Made by a program: the position numbers and the translations under genes. 64,000 nucleotides of DNA from Vreelandella nanhaiensis. GTDB taxonomy: Bacteria; Pseudomonadota; Gammaproteobacteria; Pseudomonadales; Halomonadaceae. The notes under the pieces are model-generated. The model was given only the letters and a program-made list of their open reading frames with translations, had not been told where the DNA came from and did not search any database. The stretch is taken from contig NZ_RZHF01000008.1 of NCBI RefSeq assembly GCF_003990185.1, forward strand, positions 171,452-235,451, written 5' to 3'. This document shows positions 1-8,829 of the stretch, one piece after another; positions within the stretch are counted from its first letter, which is position 1, and the number at the start of each line of letters is the position of its first letter.

Positions 1-1401
1 GTATTTGGAGCCCTCCCGGCCAATTCCCGACTGCTTGATGCCACCAAACGGTGCCACCTCAGAGGAAACGACACCGGCATTGGCACCAACGATTCCATAT
101 TCTAGCGCTTCCGTCACACGCCAGATGCGCGAAGCGCTTTCTGTATAGAAATAAGCTGACAATCCTGCCTCACACTCATTGGCCAGGCGCAGCACCTCGT
201 CTTCACTGCTGAATTTGGCAATCGCCAACACCGGGCCGAAGATTTCCTCGTTTGCCAATTGCATCGATTCGGTGACACCGGTAAGCAATGTCGGCTCGTA
301 GAAATTGCCTCCGTGTGCATGTCGCTTACCGCCAACTATCACCTTGGCACCGTGAGCCACGGCATCCTGCACCAAGCGATCCACCTTGTCGACTGCTCGA
401 CTATTGATCAGTGGGCCCTGATTGACCTCTTTTTCCAAGCCACTGCCTACCTTAAGGCGGCTCACTTTCGCCGTCAGCTTGTTGACATAGTCATCAAAAA
501 TGGCCTCGTGCACGAACACCCTATTGGCACAGACACAGGTTTGCCCGGAATTGCGAAACTTGGATTGGATTAAACCTTCCACTGCGGCATCGAGCTCAGC
601 ATCGTCAAATACAATGAATGGTGCATTCCCTCCCAGCTCCAGCGACAGCTTTTTCACGGTTGGCGCCGACTGTTCCATCAAAAGACGCCCCACGGCGGTC
701 GAGCCGGTAAAAGTAAGCTTTCGTACGACTGGGGATGCGGTGAGCTCCTTACCGATAATAACAGGATCCCCCGTCAGCACATTGAACACACCGGCGGGAA
801 CGCCAGCCCGTTCCGCAAGCTCGGCCAATGCTAACGCTGAATGAGGTGTTTCATTAGGGGGGCGAACCACGATCGTACATCCAGCCGCCAGCGCTGGCGC
901 AACCTTGCGTGTAATCAATGCACTGGGGAAATTCCAAGAAGTGATGGCAGCACAGACGCCGATCGGTTGTCTGATGACGAACAGCCGCTTGTCTGATTGG
1001 GTTTGTGGAATCACATCTCCATAGCTACGTTTGGCCTCTTCCAAAAACCACTCGATGTAAGACGCGGCATAGAGTATTTCACCATGCGCCTCGGCAAACG
1101 GCTTACCCTGCTCTGTGGTCAATATCAGCGCCAAATCGTTAATGTTCTCTTTGACCAGCTCGTACCAGCGTCGAAGAATTTCACCACGCGCTTTACCTGT
1201 CTTGCGGCGCCAGGCCTCACCGCTTCGTTCAGCCGCCGCGACCGCACGCCGTACTTCGACAGCTCCAAGACTTGGACATGTACCGACCGCGCTTTCGTCA
1301 AATGGGTTGGTCACTGCCAAAACACTACCGTCGTCGGCATCACACCACTGACCATCAATGTAGCTCTGCTGGCGGAAAAGTTCAGGGTCGTTGAGTTTCA
1401 T
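1..1401 (-). CDS. NAD(P)-dependent succinate-semialdehyde-type aldehyde dehydrogenase, 3' end cut by window edge
   Basis: Reading the minus strand from the ATG at 1401 gives 467 uninterrupted residues to base 1. The frame is still open there, ending in the GREGSK motif typical of GabD close to its C-terminus. Visible ALDH marks are SWNFP (about residue 155), FTGSTAVG (231), the general base in LELGG (Glu255) and the nucleophile in SGQTCV (Cys289). The conserved Lys of the KPxE cofactor-binding motif is Arg here (VVRPPNE, residue 180), which is unusual. The gene follows lpd, 82 bases downstream, on the same strand and probably ends the operon that starts at the TRAP genes. Inferred role: oxidising the aldehyde released by the adjacent ThDP dehydrogenase complex. 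Family is certain; substrate (succinate semialdehyde or another aldehyde) is not. Confidence 0.9.
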   Translation of the reverse strand, partial: MKLNDPELFRQQSYIDGQWCDADDGSVLAVTNPFDESAVGTCPSLGAVEVRRAVAAAERSGEAWRRKTGKARGEILRRWYELVKENINDLALILTTEQGKPFAEAHGEILYAASYIEWFLEEAKRSYGDVIPQTQSDKRLFVIRQPIGVCAAITSWNFPSALITRKVAPALAAGCTIVVRPPNETPHSALALAELAERAGVPAGVFNVLTGDPVIIGKELTASPVVRKLTFTGSTAVGRLLMEQSAPTVKKLSLELGGNAPFIVFDDAELDAAVEGLIQSKFRNSGQTCVCANRVFVHEAIFDDYVNKLTAKVSRLKVGSGLEKEVNQGPLINSRAVDKVDRLVQDAVAHGAKVIVGGKRHAHGGNFYEPTLLTGVTESMQLANEEIFGPVLAIAKFSSEDEVLRLANECEAGLSAYFYTESASRIWRVTEALEYGIVGANAGVVSSEVAPFGGIKQSGIGREGSKY

Positions 1402-1483
1402 TACTCGTCCTCAATTTTTTATCTCGCTGCCCAGGGAACATCCATAAGCTTTACTTGTGCGGCAAAATGGGCATTTTCTCAAT

Positions 1484-2884
1484 TCAGATATGCAACGTGC
1501 GGTCGAAGGCGACTAGCACCGATTCATGCAAGCCTTCGCTCAAGGTCGGGTGCGGAAAGATGGTATGCATGAGCTCACTTTCCGTTGTTTCCAGGCTGCG
1601 TGCTGTCGCGTAAGTCGCAATCAATTCAGTCACATCCGGCCCAACCATATGAGCCCCAAGCAGCTCGCCACTAGATTCGTCGAATACCGTCTTTATCATT
1701 CCGTCCGTATCCCCCAGCGACAGTGCCTTGCCGTTCCCGGAAAAGAGAAAACGACCCACGGTCACCATAAAGCCTTGCGCTCGCGCTTGCGCCTCTGTGA
1801 GCCCCACGCTTGCTACCTGAGGGTGACTATAGATACAGCTCGGCACCGCACCGGGATCCAATGCACGAGCGTCCGGTAGTCCGGCAATCCGCTCGACACA
1901 AGCGACACCTTCATGAGAAGCCTTATGTGCCAGCCATGGTGGCCCCGCAACGTCACCGATGGCATAGAGCCCCGGTTCGTCCGTACGAGACCACTGATCC
2001 ACCAGAAGATGACCTTTTTCGACTTGTGCCCGCGTGTTTTCAAGCCCCAGATCTTCCACATTGCCGACGATGCCGACTGCGACGATGACACGCTCCGCAT
2101 TTACCTGGCACGTCTTGCCCGCCTGGTCGAAGTGAATCTCGATACCAGAAGTGTTGGGCACTGCCTGCTGCAGATTGATACCGCTACGAACATCAAGGCC
2201 TTGGCTGCACAGTAGGTCCTTGACCTTGGCGGAAATTTCATCGTCTTCATGAGGCAGAATACGATCCGCGCTTTCTAGCAGCGTCACCTCGCTTCCCAGG
2301 GTAGCGAAGAAACTGGCGAATTCGACGCCGATGGCACCGGCACCAATGACAGCCAATGTCTTGGGTATCGACTTGGGAGTCATGGCCTCACGTGCCGTCC
2401 AGACTCGTTCATCGTCGAGATCGAGGCTTGGCAGCATGCGCGGTCTCGCCCCGGTCGCCAGAATGATATGTTCGGCAGTGATCAACGTACGCTCTTCTCC
2501 GCACTCGACTTCGAGCTTGCCGGAACCGAGCAGGCGGGCATGGCCGCAAAGACTCGTCACGTTATTCTTCTTCAAAAGCCCACGGACTCCCTGATTGAGC
2601 TGCGAGGCTACCGTACGTGAGCGCTTGACGGCAGTTTCCAAGTCGAACCGTGGCGGCGAGTCCAGCAATACACCATATGCAGCGCCCTGTTGGGCGGTTC
2701 GCAGAACCTCAGCCGAGCGTAATAGCGTCTTGGTGGGGATACAGCCCCAATTGAGGCATACTCCTCCGAACTCAGCCTTTTCCACGATAGCGACACGAAA
2801 CCCCAGTTGAGCGGCCCGAATCGCGGCCACATAGCCACCGGGACCGGCTCCTACCACGACAAGCTGGTACTCGCTGACTTTCAT
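1484..2884 (-). CDS. lpdA: Dihydrolipoyl dehydrogenase (E3)
   Basis: A 466-residue flavoprotein disulfide reductase that reoxidises the lipoyl arm of a 2-oxoacid/acetoin dehydrogenase complex using NAD+. The FAD motif GAGPGGYVAAIRAAQLG opens the protein. The redox disulfide is in GGVCLNWGCIPTK (CxxxxC), the NAD Rossmann motif is GAGAIGVEFASFFATLGS, and the C-terminal His-Glu active site is in HPTLSEGLHE. The open frame extends upstream to 2968, but the ATG at 2884 is preferred because AAGGAGG lies 5 bases before it and all homologous sequence starts there. It starts 10 bases after the E2 stop codon, so the two are probably cotranscribed. Length is normal for the family. Being encoded with E1 and E2, it is probably the dedicated E3 of this complex. 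Confidence 0.96.
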   Translation of the reverse strand: MKVSEYQLVVVGAGPGGYVAAIRAAQLGFRVAIVEKAEFGGVCLNWGCIPTKTLLRSAEVLRTAQQGAAYGVLLDSPPRFDLETAVKRSRTVASQLNQGVRGLLKKNNVTSLCGHARLLGSGKLEVECGEERTLITAEHIILATGARPRMLPSLDLDDERVWTAREAMTPKSIPKTLAVIGAGAIGVEFASFFATLGSEVTLLESADRILPHEDDEISAKVKDLLCSQGLDVRSGINLQQAVPNTSGIEIHFDQAGKTCQVNAERVIVAVGIVGNVEDLGLENTRAQVEKGHLLVDQWSRTDEPGLYAIGDVAGPPWLAHKASHEGVACVERIAGLPDARALDPGAVPSCIYSHPQVASVGLTEAQARAQGFMVTVGRFLFSGNGKALSLGDTDGMIKTVFDESSGELLGAHMVGPDVTELIATYATARSLETTESELMHTIFPHPTLSEGLHESVLVAFDRTLHI

Positions 2885-2894
2885 CAGTGCCTCC

Positions 2895-4163
2895 TTATAC
2901 GAGCAGGTTGAGAGGGTCTTCGATAAGTTCACGCAGCACGGCGAGGAAACACGCACCGACCGCGCCATCTATGACGCGGTGGTCGGCAGACAAGGTCAGG
3001 GTCATCATCTCGCCGACAGCAAGCTCGTTGTCGCGAACGATCGGCCGTTTCTCAATCGCACCGACGGCAAGTATGGCGGCTTGCGGAGGGTTGATGATGG
3101 CGGCAAAATCACGAATTCCGTACATGCCAAGATTACTGATGGTAAACCCGCCTCCCTGATACTCGGATGGAGCCAGCCGGCCAGCACGGGCACTCTCGGC
3201 AAGTTCACGTAGCGTGGTGGTAATCTCGGCTAGCCCCATTCGATCCGCCTGGCGAAGTACCGGTGTTACCAGGCCGCCTTCGGTAGCGACGGCTACCGCG
3301 ACATCTACCTCCTGATACCGTATCGTCGCCTCATTCGTCCACGATGCATTCACCTCTGGAACCCGACGTAACGATCGGGCAACGGCATAGATCAGAATAT
3401 CGTTGGCCGAAAGCTTGAATGCCGGGCTAGCTTCTGCCCCCTTGGCGTTGAGGCGACTACGCAACGTCAGCAGCTCGCCGACGTCACAATCGACCGTCAG
3501 GTAGAAGTGAGGCACCTCGCGCTTGGATTCAGAAAGTCGACTGGCGATAGTTCGGCGCATAGCGGTGTGGGGTATTGTCTGGATACGTGAATCCATATGC
3601 GCCTTGGAGTCCCTCTGGTCCGCTGGCGCCGGCTCGCTTATCGCCCGCTCAACGTCAATCCGTACGACCCGGCCGTGCGGCCCACTTCCCTGGATATCAG
3701 CCACATCAATACCATGTTCCCGCCCAAGGCGGCGAGCTAATGGACTGGCGAATACTCGGCCCTGCTCACGTGGAGGCGTCTCGAGCTGGGGCCCCGGCAT
3801 AGTACTGGCGACCGACGTAGGATTGGCGACTGACATAGTCTTGGCGGCCAGCATAGAGTGTTCATGGGCTGGTGCCTCGTCGACTGTTGGTGCCTCGTCT
3901 TCTGAAGGCAACGTCGCTGCGCCCTCTTCGATAAGCATCGCGATGATCGTATCTACTGCAACATTGCTCGTCCCGGCAGGCACTAGTATCTTGCCAAGGG
4001 TGCCAGCATCGAAGGACTCGATCTCCAGCATCGCCTTGTCGGTTTCCACCTCGGCTATTGCTTCTCCAATGTCGATCCAGTCACCTTCCTGCTTGAGCCA
4101 GCGCACCAGTGTGCCTTCCGTCATGCCTGGCGTTGGTGCCGGCATCTTGATGTCAACCGTCAT
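2895..4163 (-). CDS. Dihydrolipoamide acyltransferase (E2) of a 2-oxoacid/acetoin-type dehydrogenase complex
   Basis: 422 residues with the usual E2 order. An N-terminal lipoyl domain carries the lipoylated lysine in EVETDKAMLE (Lys43). An Ala/Pro/Thr/Met-rich linker follows (about 85-130), then a peripheral subunit-binding domain (about 135-170, PLARRLGREHGID and GPHGRVVR). The C-terminal catalytic domain has the HxxxDG motif in SADHRVIDGA (His395, Asp399). There is a single lipoyl domain. AGGAGA precedes the ATG. It transfers the acyl group from E1 to CoA. Gene order E2-E3, with a fused E1 upstream, resembles acetoin dehydrogenase (aco) or branched-chain/pyruvate complexes; the motifs alone do not settle the substrate. 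Confidence 0.93.
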   Translation of the reverse strand: MTVDIKMPAPTPGMTEGTLVRWLKQEGDWIDIGEAIAEVETDKAMLEIESFDAGTLGKILVPAGTSNVAVDTIIAMLIEEGAATLPSEDEAPTVDEAPAHEHSMLAAKTMSVANPTSVASTMPGPQLETPPREQGRVFASPLARRLGREHGIDVADIQGSGPHGRVVRIDVERAISEPAPADQRDSKAHMDSRIQTIPHTAMRRTIASRLSESKREVPHFYLTVDCDVGELLTLRSRLNAKGAEASPAFKLSANDILIYAVARSLRRVPEVNASWTNEATIRYQEVDVAVAVATEGGLVTPVLRQADRMGLAEITTTLRELAESARAGRLAPSEYQGGGFTISNLGMYGIRDFAAIINPPQAAILAVGAIEKRPIVRDNELAVGEMMTLTLSADHRVIDGAVGACFLAVLRELIEDPLNLLV

Positions 4164-4287
4164 CTATTCTCTCCTTAACCAACATTCGCACACTTTTTTG
4201 TACACTGACTGATTAGTGGGCTCGAAAAGCCTGCTGTGCCGTCACACAACCTCTTACTGATTCCTCGTATTCTTACCGAGGGACAGC

Positions 4288-4983
4288 TCAACCTCTTAAT
4301 ACCCCCGCATGCTCGATAAAATGTGCTGCGTCCTGAATGTCCGCGACTACTGCGTCACGAGCAGCCGCTGCGTCACGGCATTCCAGTGCCGCAACCAGAC
4401 GTAAGTGATGATGAAACGACTCCATGTTTTCTACTTCCCGCACCTTTGTACTCATGCTCAGCGAGAACACAGGCGCCACTTGAACCCATAATCCTTCGAT
4501 TATGGAAACGAGTACGGGCATGCCTGACTCGCTGTACAGCGTAAAATGCAATTCCCGATTCGCCTCCACCATATCCTCAGTACTGACTACTTCAGCCCGC
4601 GCTATAGCTTCGTATCTGTCCTTGGCGCCATAGATCTCGGCCAAGGCTGCTGATGGCAGCTTCACCGCTGCGGCCTCTGTTGCCAAACCTTCAAGGCTGC
4701 AGCGAATTGCAACGATCTCACGAAATTGCGCCAGGCTCGGTGTGGGCACACACAGTGTCCGATTGGGCAGCATCTCAAGGGCTCGCTCGGACACCAGGCG
4801 ACGAACCGCATCGCGAACCGGCATCGGACTGGTACCAATTGATTCGGCAAGGCCTCTCAGGGTTACTTTCTCACCAGGCGCGATGGCTCCCGATAGCAGC
4901 AATTTCTTGAGATCCAGATAGACCTGATCTGCCAAGCTCTTGCGCTGATAGCGCCCCAGGCGCCCTTCTATTTTATTAGCCAC
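4288..4983 (-). CDS. GntR-family transcriptional regulator (FadR/FCD subfamily)
   Basis: 231 residues. The N-terminal winged helix-turn-helix (about residues 15-80) includes LKKLLLSGAIAPGEKV, LAESIGTSPMPVRDAVRRL and the wing region. A C-terminal helical FCD ligand-binding domain follows, with EANRELHFTLY and a late FHHHLRLVAAL segment that supplies metal or ligand-binding residues typical of FCD proteins. It lies inside the catabolic operon between an SDR gene and E2, so it is probably the local repressor and would respond to a pathway acid. A plausible target is the 18-base palindrome at 11929-11946 in the divergent promoter region; this link is inference. Confidence 0.9.
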   Translation of the reverse strand: MANKIEGRLGRYQRKSLADQVYLDLKKLLLSGAIAPGEKVTLRGLAESIGTSPMPVRDAVRRLVSERALEMLPNRTLCVPTPSLAQFREIVAIRCSLEGLATEAAAVKLPSAALAEIYGAKDRYEAIARAEVVSTEDMVEANRELHFTLYSESGMPVLVSIIEGLWVQVAPVFSLSMSTKVREVENMESFHHHLRLVAALECRDAAAARDAVVADIQDAAHFIEHAGVLRG

Positions 4984-5054
4984 GTCGGTCTTCCTGTTTG
5001 GGCACTACATCGAGACTGTTTAACAACATTTTTCCATCATCTATTGAATCTTTA

Positions 5055-5783
5055 TCAATTCATGAATACTCCACCATTCACATCGAGGGTCGTTCCACAG
5101 ATGTAGCTGGCAGCGCTTGAACATAGAAAGCTTATCGGTAATGCAATCTCGCGTGGTTCAGCCAGTCGCTGCAATGGAATGGCGTCGGCATTAAAGGACT
5201 GGCCGGTCGTCATACCAGTTGCAGTAGCACCTGGAGCAACGGCATTCACCACCACACCATAGGGTGCCGCCTTTCGCGCCATCCACTTCACCAGCGCGTT
5301 GACACCGCCCTTGGCAGCCACGTAATGGGGGCTCGCCTTGAGCCCTCCCATACGACCGGCAACCGAGCTAACCAGGACGATATTCCCGCTTCCGCTTTCA
5401 CACATGCGGGGCAGACAGGCACGCGTCAGATGGAGCACACCCTGAAGATTGACGTCTATCACACGGTTGAAAACATCGTCCCAACCATCATCGGACCAGT
5501 CGTCCCAAGGGCAGAAGCCTGCATTGACCACCACGGCATCAAGTCTATCGAGGCCCTCAATGATGCGCTCAGTTGCCATCCGATCCGTCACATCGAATCC
5601 GTAGGTCTCCACTATCGTCCCGCTTGCCTTCAGCTCTGACGCAAGCTCCAGGGGTTCGACAAGATCGGCTAGAACCAGTGATGCGCCAAGTTCCGCGCAA
5701 ACACGCGCCGTGGCCTCACCGATTCCACCTGCCGCACCGGTGATCAGAACGCTCTTATCCTTTAGCGAAAATTCGTTTTTCAT
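5055..5783 (-). CDS. Short-chain dehydrogenase/reductase (SDR)
   Basis: 242 residues, a normal classical SDR length. The cofactor-binding motif is TGAAGGIGEA (about 15-24), with NAG in VVNAGFCP. The active site shows VSSVAG and the YVAAK dyad (Tyr/Lys), and the C-terminus has the usual CSSAASYICGTTLDVNGG. It catalyses NAD(P)-dependent alcohol/ketone interconversion. It starts 71 bases upstream of the GntR gene and 9 bases after the fused E1 stop, so it belongs to the same operon. A second SDR sits on the other side of E1, suggesting two successive oxidations or two stereoisomers before cleavage by the dehydrogenase complex. Substrate unknown. Confidence 0.9.
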   Translation of the reverse strand: MKNEFSLKDKSVLITGAAGGIGEATARVCAELGASLVLADLVEPLELASELKASGTIVETYGFDVTDRMATERIIEGLDRLDAVVVNAGFCPWDDWSDDGWDDVFNRVIDVNLQGVLHLTRACLPRMCESGSGNIVLVSSVAGRMGGLKASPHYVAAKGGVNALVKWMARKAAPYGVVVNAVAPGATATGMTTGQSFNADAIPLQRLAEPREIALPISFLCSSAASYICGTTLDVNGGVFMN

Positions 5784-5792
5784 ATATTCCTC

Positions 5793-7973
5793 TCACGCCG
5801 CCAAACCGCTGTCGGCGAGCATCTCGCGGATTACCGCTTCAACATCGTGTTCGTTCGCCAACGCTGCATCTTCAAGCACTTTGGAAACTGTCGGCGGTGC
5901 CCAGCCTCCGGTTACCCGTTTCACAGGCTGGTCAAGGTAATCAAAAAAGCGTCGCTGGATCTCGTCAGCAATATGCGAACCGATGCTGGCACCTCGGGTC
6001 GTCTGCTCGACAATCGCGACCTTGCCCGTCTTGCGGATCGACTCGCCAATGGTCTCGTAATCGATGTCCCGTAACGATAGAGTGCGTAGATCCACAATAT
6101 CGACACCGCCGCCTAATTTGGCCGCCACTTGTCGGCAAGTTTCGACCATCGTGAGCGTGGTCAATAACGTTAGCCGGTCCCCCTCAGCCACCTTGTGCGC
6201 CTGACCGATTGGTATGAAATGATCCAGGTTCTTTGGCACGAGCGCCTTGCTCCGGTGCAATTCCTGCGGCTCAAGGATCAATACCGGGTCCTGACAGCGT
6301 AAGGCCGAGTTCATCAGCCCCACATAATCAAAAGCAGTGGATGGTGCCAGGATGCGCCATCCGGGGAATAGGGCAAAGACACCGGCCGGATCCATCGAGT
6401 GCTGTGAGCCATATCCCTCATGACCGGGAATGCGACTACGCAAGACTAACGGTACGGATAACGTGCCACCGAATAGATGCCGCATCTTGCCGGCTTGGTT
6501 GAGAAGTTGGTCGCCAGCAACCAGGAAGAAATCGCTGTACATCAATTCGACAATCGGTTTCAGCCCGGAAGCTGCGGCGCCTGCCGCCAACCCACAGAAA
6601 CCGTTTTCGGTAATAGGCGTGTTGACGATACGACCGGGAAATTCAGCAGGGAGCCCTTTGGTTGCCCCAACGGTGCCTCCCCCCATATTGGCAACATCTT
6701 CGCCGAACACATAGATCGACTCGTCCTCGCGCATACGAGCACCCATGACACGAGACATGGCCTCGATAAGCGTCATTTCCTCGAGATCTTCCTTCGCGTA
6801 ATCCTCGACTTCGGTGAATTGCACACCTTCGAATTCGGAAAGATCACCGGTGAGACCATTGTCGACGGTTTCCGGGTCGGGCCACAATTCCGGCCGGATA
6901 CGGCTGGACGAGCCCTTTCCTTCTATACAGCTTTCGTAGGCTGCTGCCACCGCTTCGCTAATGGCATTGTCGATGGCATCGAATTGCTCCGTAGCGAGGC
7001 TCCCATGCTCGTTCAGCTTGTTACGCAAAAGGTCATACGGATCACGTACGCGCCAGCTTTCCTCCTCCTGCTTCGTGCGGTAGCCGAACGCACTCCCGGG
7101 GATGGCGGAGCTCTGATGATAATAGCGGTAGACATCGGCCTGGATGAACACCGGCCCGCCCTGTTCCCGTACCTGCTGAAGTGCCCAGTTGGCGGCATGC
7201 CATACCGACAATGGATTCATGCCATCCACTCGGATGGAGGGAATGCCGTGCGCCTGCGGCCGAGTCAGCAATTCCTGCTCACGAGTCGACTGGGCGACGC
7301 TCATCGATACGGCATATCGATTGTTTTCGAGAAAGAAAATCAACGGAAGCTCGTAGAGAGCCGCTAGATTCATGGCTTCATGAGTTGCGCCCTGATGCAA
7401 CGCCCCATCACCAAAAAAGCTCACCATTACGGCATCGCCGCCCTTAGCTTTCTCGGCAAAAGCATGGCCACAGGCAATCGGCAAACCTCCTGCCACGATA
7501 GCATTGGTGCCCATGATACCGAGCTCTTCCCGCCGCAAATGCATGGAACCACCACGTCCACCACTCCAGCCGTCCCTTAGTCCCAGTATCTCTGCCATCA
7601 AATGCCCTAGCTCAGTACGCATGGCCTCGGGTAATCTGGAACTCGTGGATGGATCGAACCCATCGTCATACAAGGCGTTTATCATCTTCGCCACGCACTG
7701 GTGATGGGCGCGGTGAGTGCCATTAATCATCGTGTCCCGCGGCAGTCCAGCCAGACATCCAGCGGCTCCCCCTTCTTGACCGATACTTGAGTGAGCAGGG
7801 CCGTGTACCAGTTTGAGCTTATCGAGCTGGAGAATACTTTCTTCGAACCTGCGTGCGGAAAGAAACAGAGTTACCATACGCTTCGCATCCGCTGCATCCA
7901 GGCTCGCCCAGTCGCCTTCCTCGAGCTTTAGCGTCTGCATTGTTACTTCGTTGTTTATATTTTCGAACTTCAT
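5793..7973 (-). CDS. Fused alpha/beta ThDP-dependent dehydrogenase E1 component
   Basis: 726 residues joining what are usually two proteins. The first half (about 1-370) is E1-alpha, with the ThDP motif GDGALHQGATHEAMNLAA followed by LENN. After a charged linker, the second half (from about residue 400, MTLIEAMSRVMGARM) is E1-beta, with VFGEDVANMGGG, NTPITENGFCGLAAGAA and the HSMDPAG and RTLSLRD regions. The frame opens at 8018, but the ATG at 7973 has GGAGATAAC just upstream and is the better start. An internal ATG at 7940 is possible. The enzyme would decarboxylate or cleave a 2-oxoacid, acetoin or diketone and pass the acyl group to the E2 at 2895-4163. The continuous frame shows the fusion is real in this sequence. 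Confidence 0.93.
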   Translation of the reverse strand: MKFENINNEVTMQTLKLEEGDWASLDAADAKRMVTLFLSARRFEESILQLDKLKLVHGPAHSSIGQEGGAAGCLAGLPRDTMINGTHRAHHQCVAKMINALYDDGFDPSTSSRLPEAMRTELGHLMAEILGLRDGWSGGRGGSMHLRREELGIMGTNAIVAGGLPIACGHAFAEKAKGGDAVMVSFFGDGALHQGATHEAMNLAALYELPLIFFLENNRYAVSMSVAQSTREQELLTRPQAHGIPSIRVDGMNPLSVWHAANWALQQVREQGGPVFIQADVYRYYHQSSAIPGSAFGYRTKQEEESWRVRDPYDLLRNKLNEHGSLATEQFDAIDNAISEAVAAAYESCIEGKGSSSRIRPELWPDPETVDNGLTGDLSEFEGVQFTEVEDYAKEDLEEMTLIEAMSRVMGARMREDESIYVFGEDVANMGGGTVGATKGLPAEFPGRIVNTPITENGFCGLAAGAAASGLKPIVELMYSDFFLVAGDQLLNQAGKMRHLFGGTLSVPLVLRSRIPGHEGYGSQHSMDPAGVFALFPGWRILAPSTAFDYVGLMNSALRCQDPVLILEPQELHRSKALVPKNLDHFIPIGQAHKVAEGDRLTLLTTLTMVETCRQVAAKLGGGVDIVDLRTLSLRDIDYETIGESIRKTGKVAIVEQTTRGASIGSHIADEIQRRFFDYLDQPVKRVTGGWAPPTVSKVLEDAALANEHDVEAVIREMLADSGLAA

Positions 7974-8025
7974 TGTTATCTCCATTAGCTGGCACCAACT
8001 CGAGGCCGTAACGAGCATTCACCTC

Positions 8026-8790
8026 TTACACATGGGCGGTAACGCCACCATCCACGACAAGACTGATGCCGGTAATGAAGTCAGAAGCGTGACTGGACAG
8101 AAAAACGGCGCTGCCGATCAAGTCGGCCGGCTCGCCCCAGCGTCGTAACGGTGTTGTGTCGACTACCCGCTCGGCATGGCCAGGAATATCTATGCGTGCC
8201 TGTCGCGACAATGGAGTGTCTATCCAGCCAGGAAGAATTGTATTGACCGTTATATTCTGTTCAGCCCAGGAGCAGGCAAGCGATTTGGAGAGCTGAACCA
8301 CACCGCCCTTGCTGGCGGCATAGGGACCAGTAACTTCGTTAGCGGCTAGCGAGAGAATTGAGCCTACATTGATTATTTTGCCCTTCCCCGATGATCGTAA
8401 TGGCGCAAAGGCGGCTTGGCACATCAAGAAGGTACCTTTGAGGTTGGTATCAATGATCTCTTCCCACAGTGACTCGGGATATTCTTCGGGCCTCATCCGT
8501 GTGTTGGTCCCGGCACAGTTGACCAGAATATCCAGACCGCCAAAAGCTGAGACCGCTTCCATGACAGCTGCTTCACAGGAAGACCTGTCGCGCACATCCA
8601 AAGAGACTGCCCGTACGTCCCCATTTTTCCCCCGTAAACGCGAAAGGGTAGCTTCACAGTTTTCTTTGGAGAGGTCAGCAAGTACGCATTTGGCACCGGC
8701 ATCGACGAGGCCTTCAGCAATAGCGGCACCTATACCGCCTGCGGCACCCGTCACCAGTGCAACTCGACCGTTAAGTTCGAATAGGTTCAC
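8026..8790 (-). CDS. Short-chain dehydrogenase/reductase (SDR)
   Basis: 254 residues, classical SDR. TGAAGGIGAAIAEGL forms the nucleotide-binding loop, followed by ADLSKEN after the second strand (Asp favours NAD(H)). NCAGTN, a conserved Ser in NVGSILSLAAN, the PYAASKGG active site and the C-terminal FITGISLVVDGG are all present. It lies between the TRAP genes and the fused E1 on the same strand, 52 bases before the E1 start. It is the most likely first enzyme acting on the imported substrate. It is related to, but clearly different from, the SDR at 5055-5783. Substrate unknown. Confidence 0.9.
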   Translation of the reverse strand: MNLFELNGRVALVTGAAGGIGAAIAEGLVDAGAKCVLADLSKENCEATLSRLRGKNGDVRAVSLDVRDRSSCEAAVMEAVSAFGGLDILVNCAGTNTRMRPEEYPESLWEEIIDTNLKGTFLMCQAAFAPLRSSGKGKIINVGSILSLAANEVTGPYAASKGGVVQLSKSLACSWAEQNITVNTILPGWIDTPLSRQARIDIPGHAERVVDTTPLRRWGEPADLIGSAVFLSSHASDFITGISLVVDGGVTAHV

Positions 8791-8829
8791 ACCATTATCC
8801 TCTTGTTATTTATAGTACTCGTATGTGAT

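Noticed and set aside
997..1572. Plus-strand frame of 191 codons across the ALDH start
   Set aside because: Most of it is antisense to the ALDH gene and the end of lpd, and the product resembles nothing.
3523..4212. Plus-strand open frame of 229 codons opposite E2
   Set aside because: Antisense shadow of the lipoyl and linker regions; Ser/Ala/Ile-rich low-complexity product with no recognisable domain.
6477..7367. Long plus-strand open frame (296 codons) opposite the fused E1 gene
   Set aside because: It lies fully antisense to a clear E1 coding sequence, has no family motif, and arises from codon bias of the real gene.
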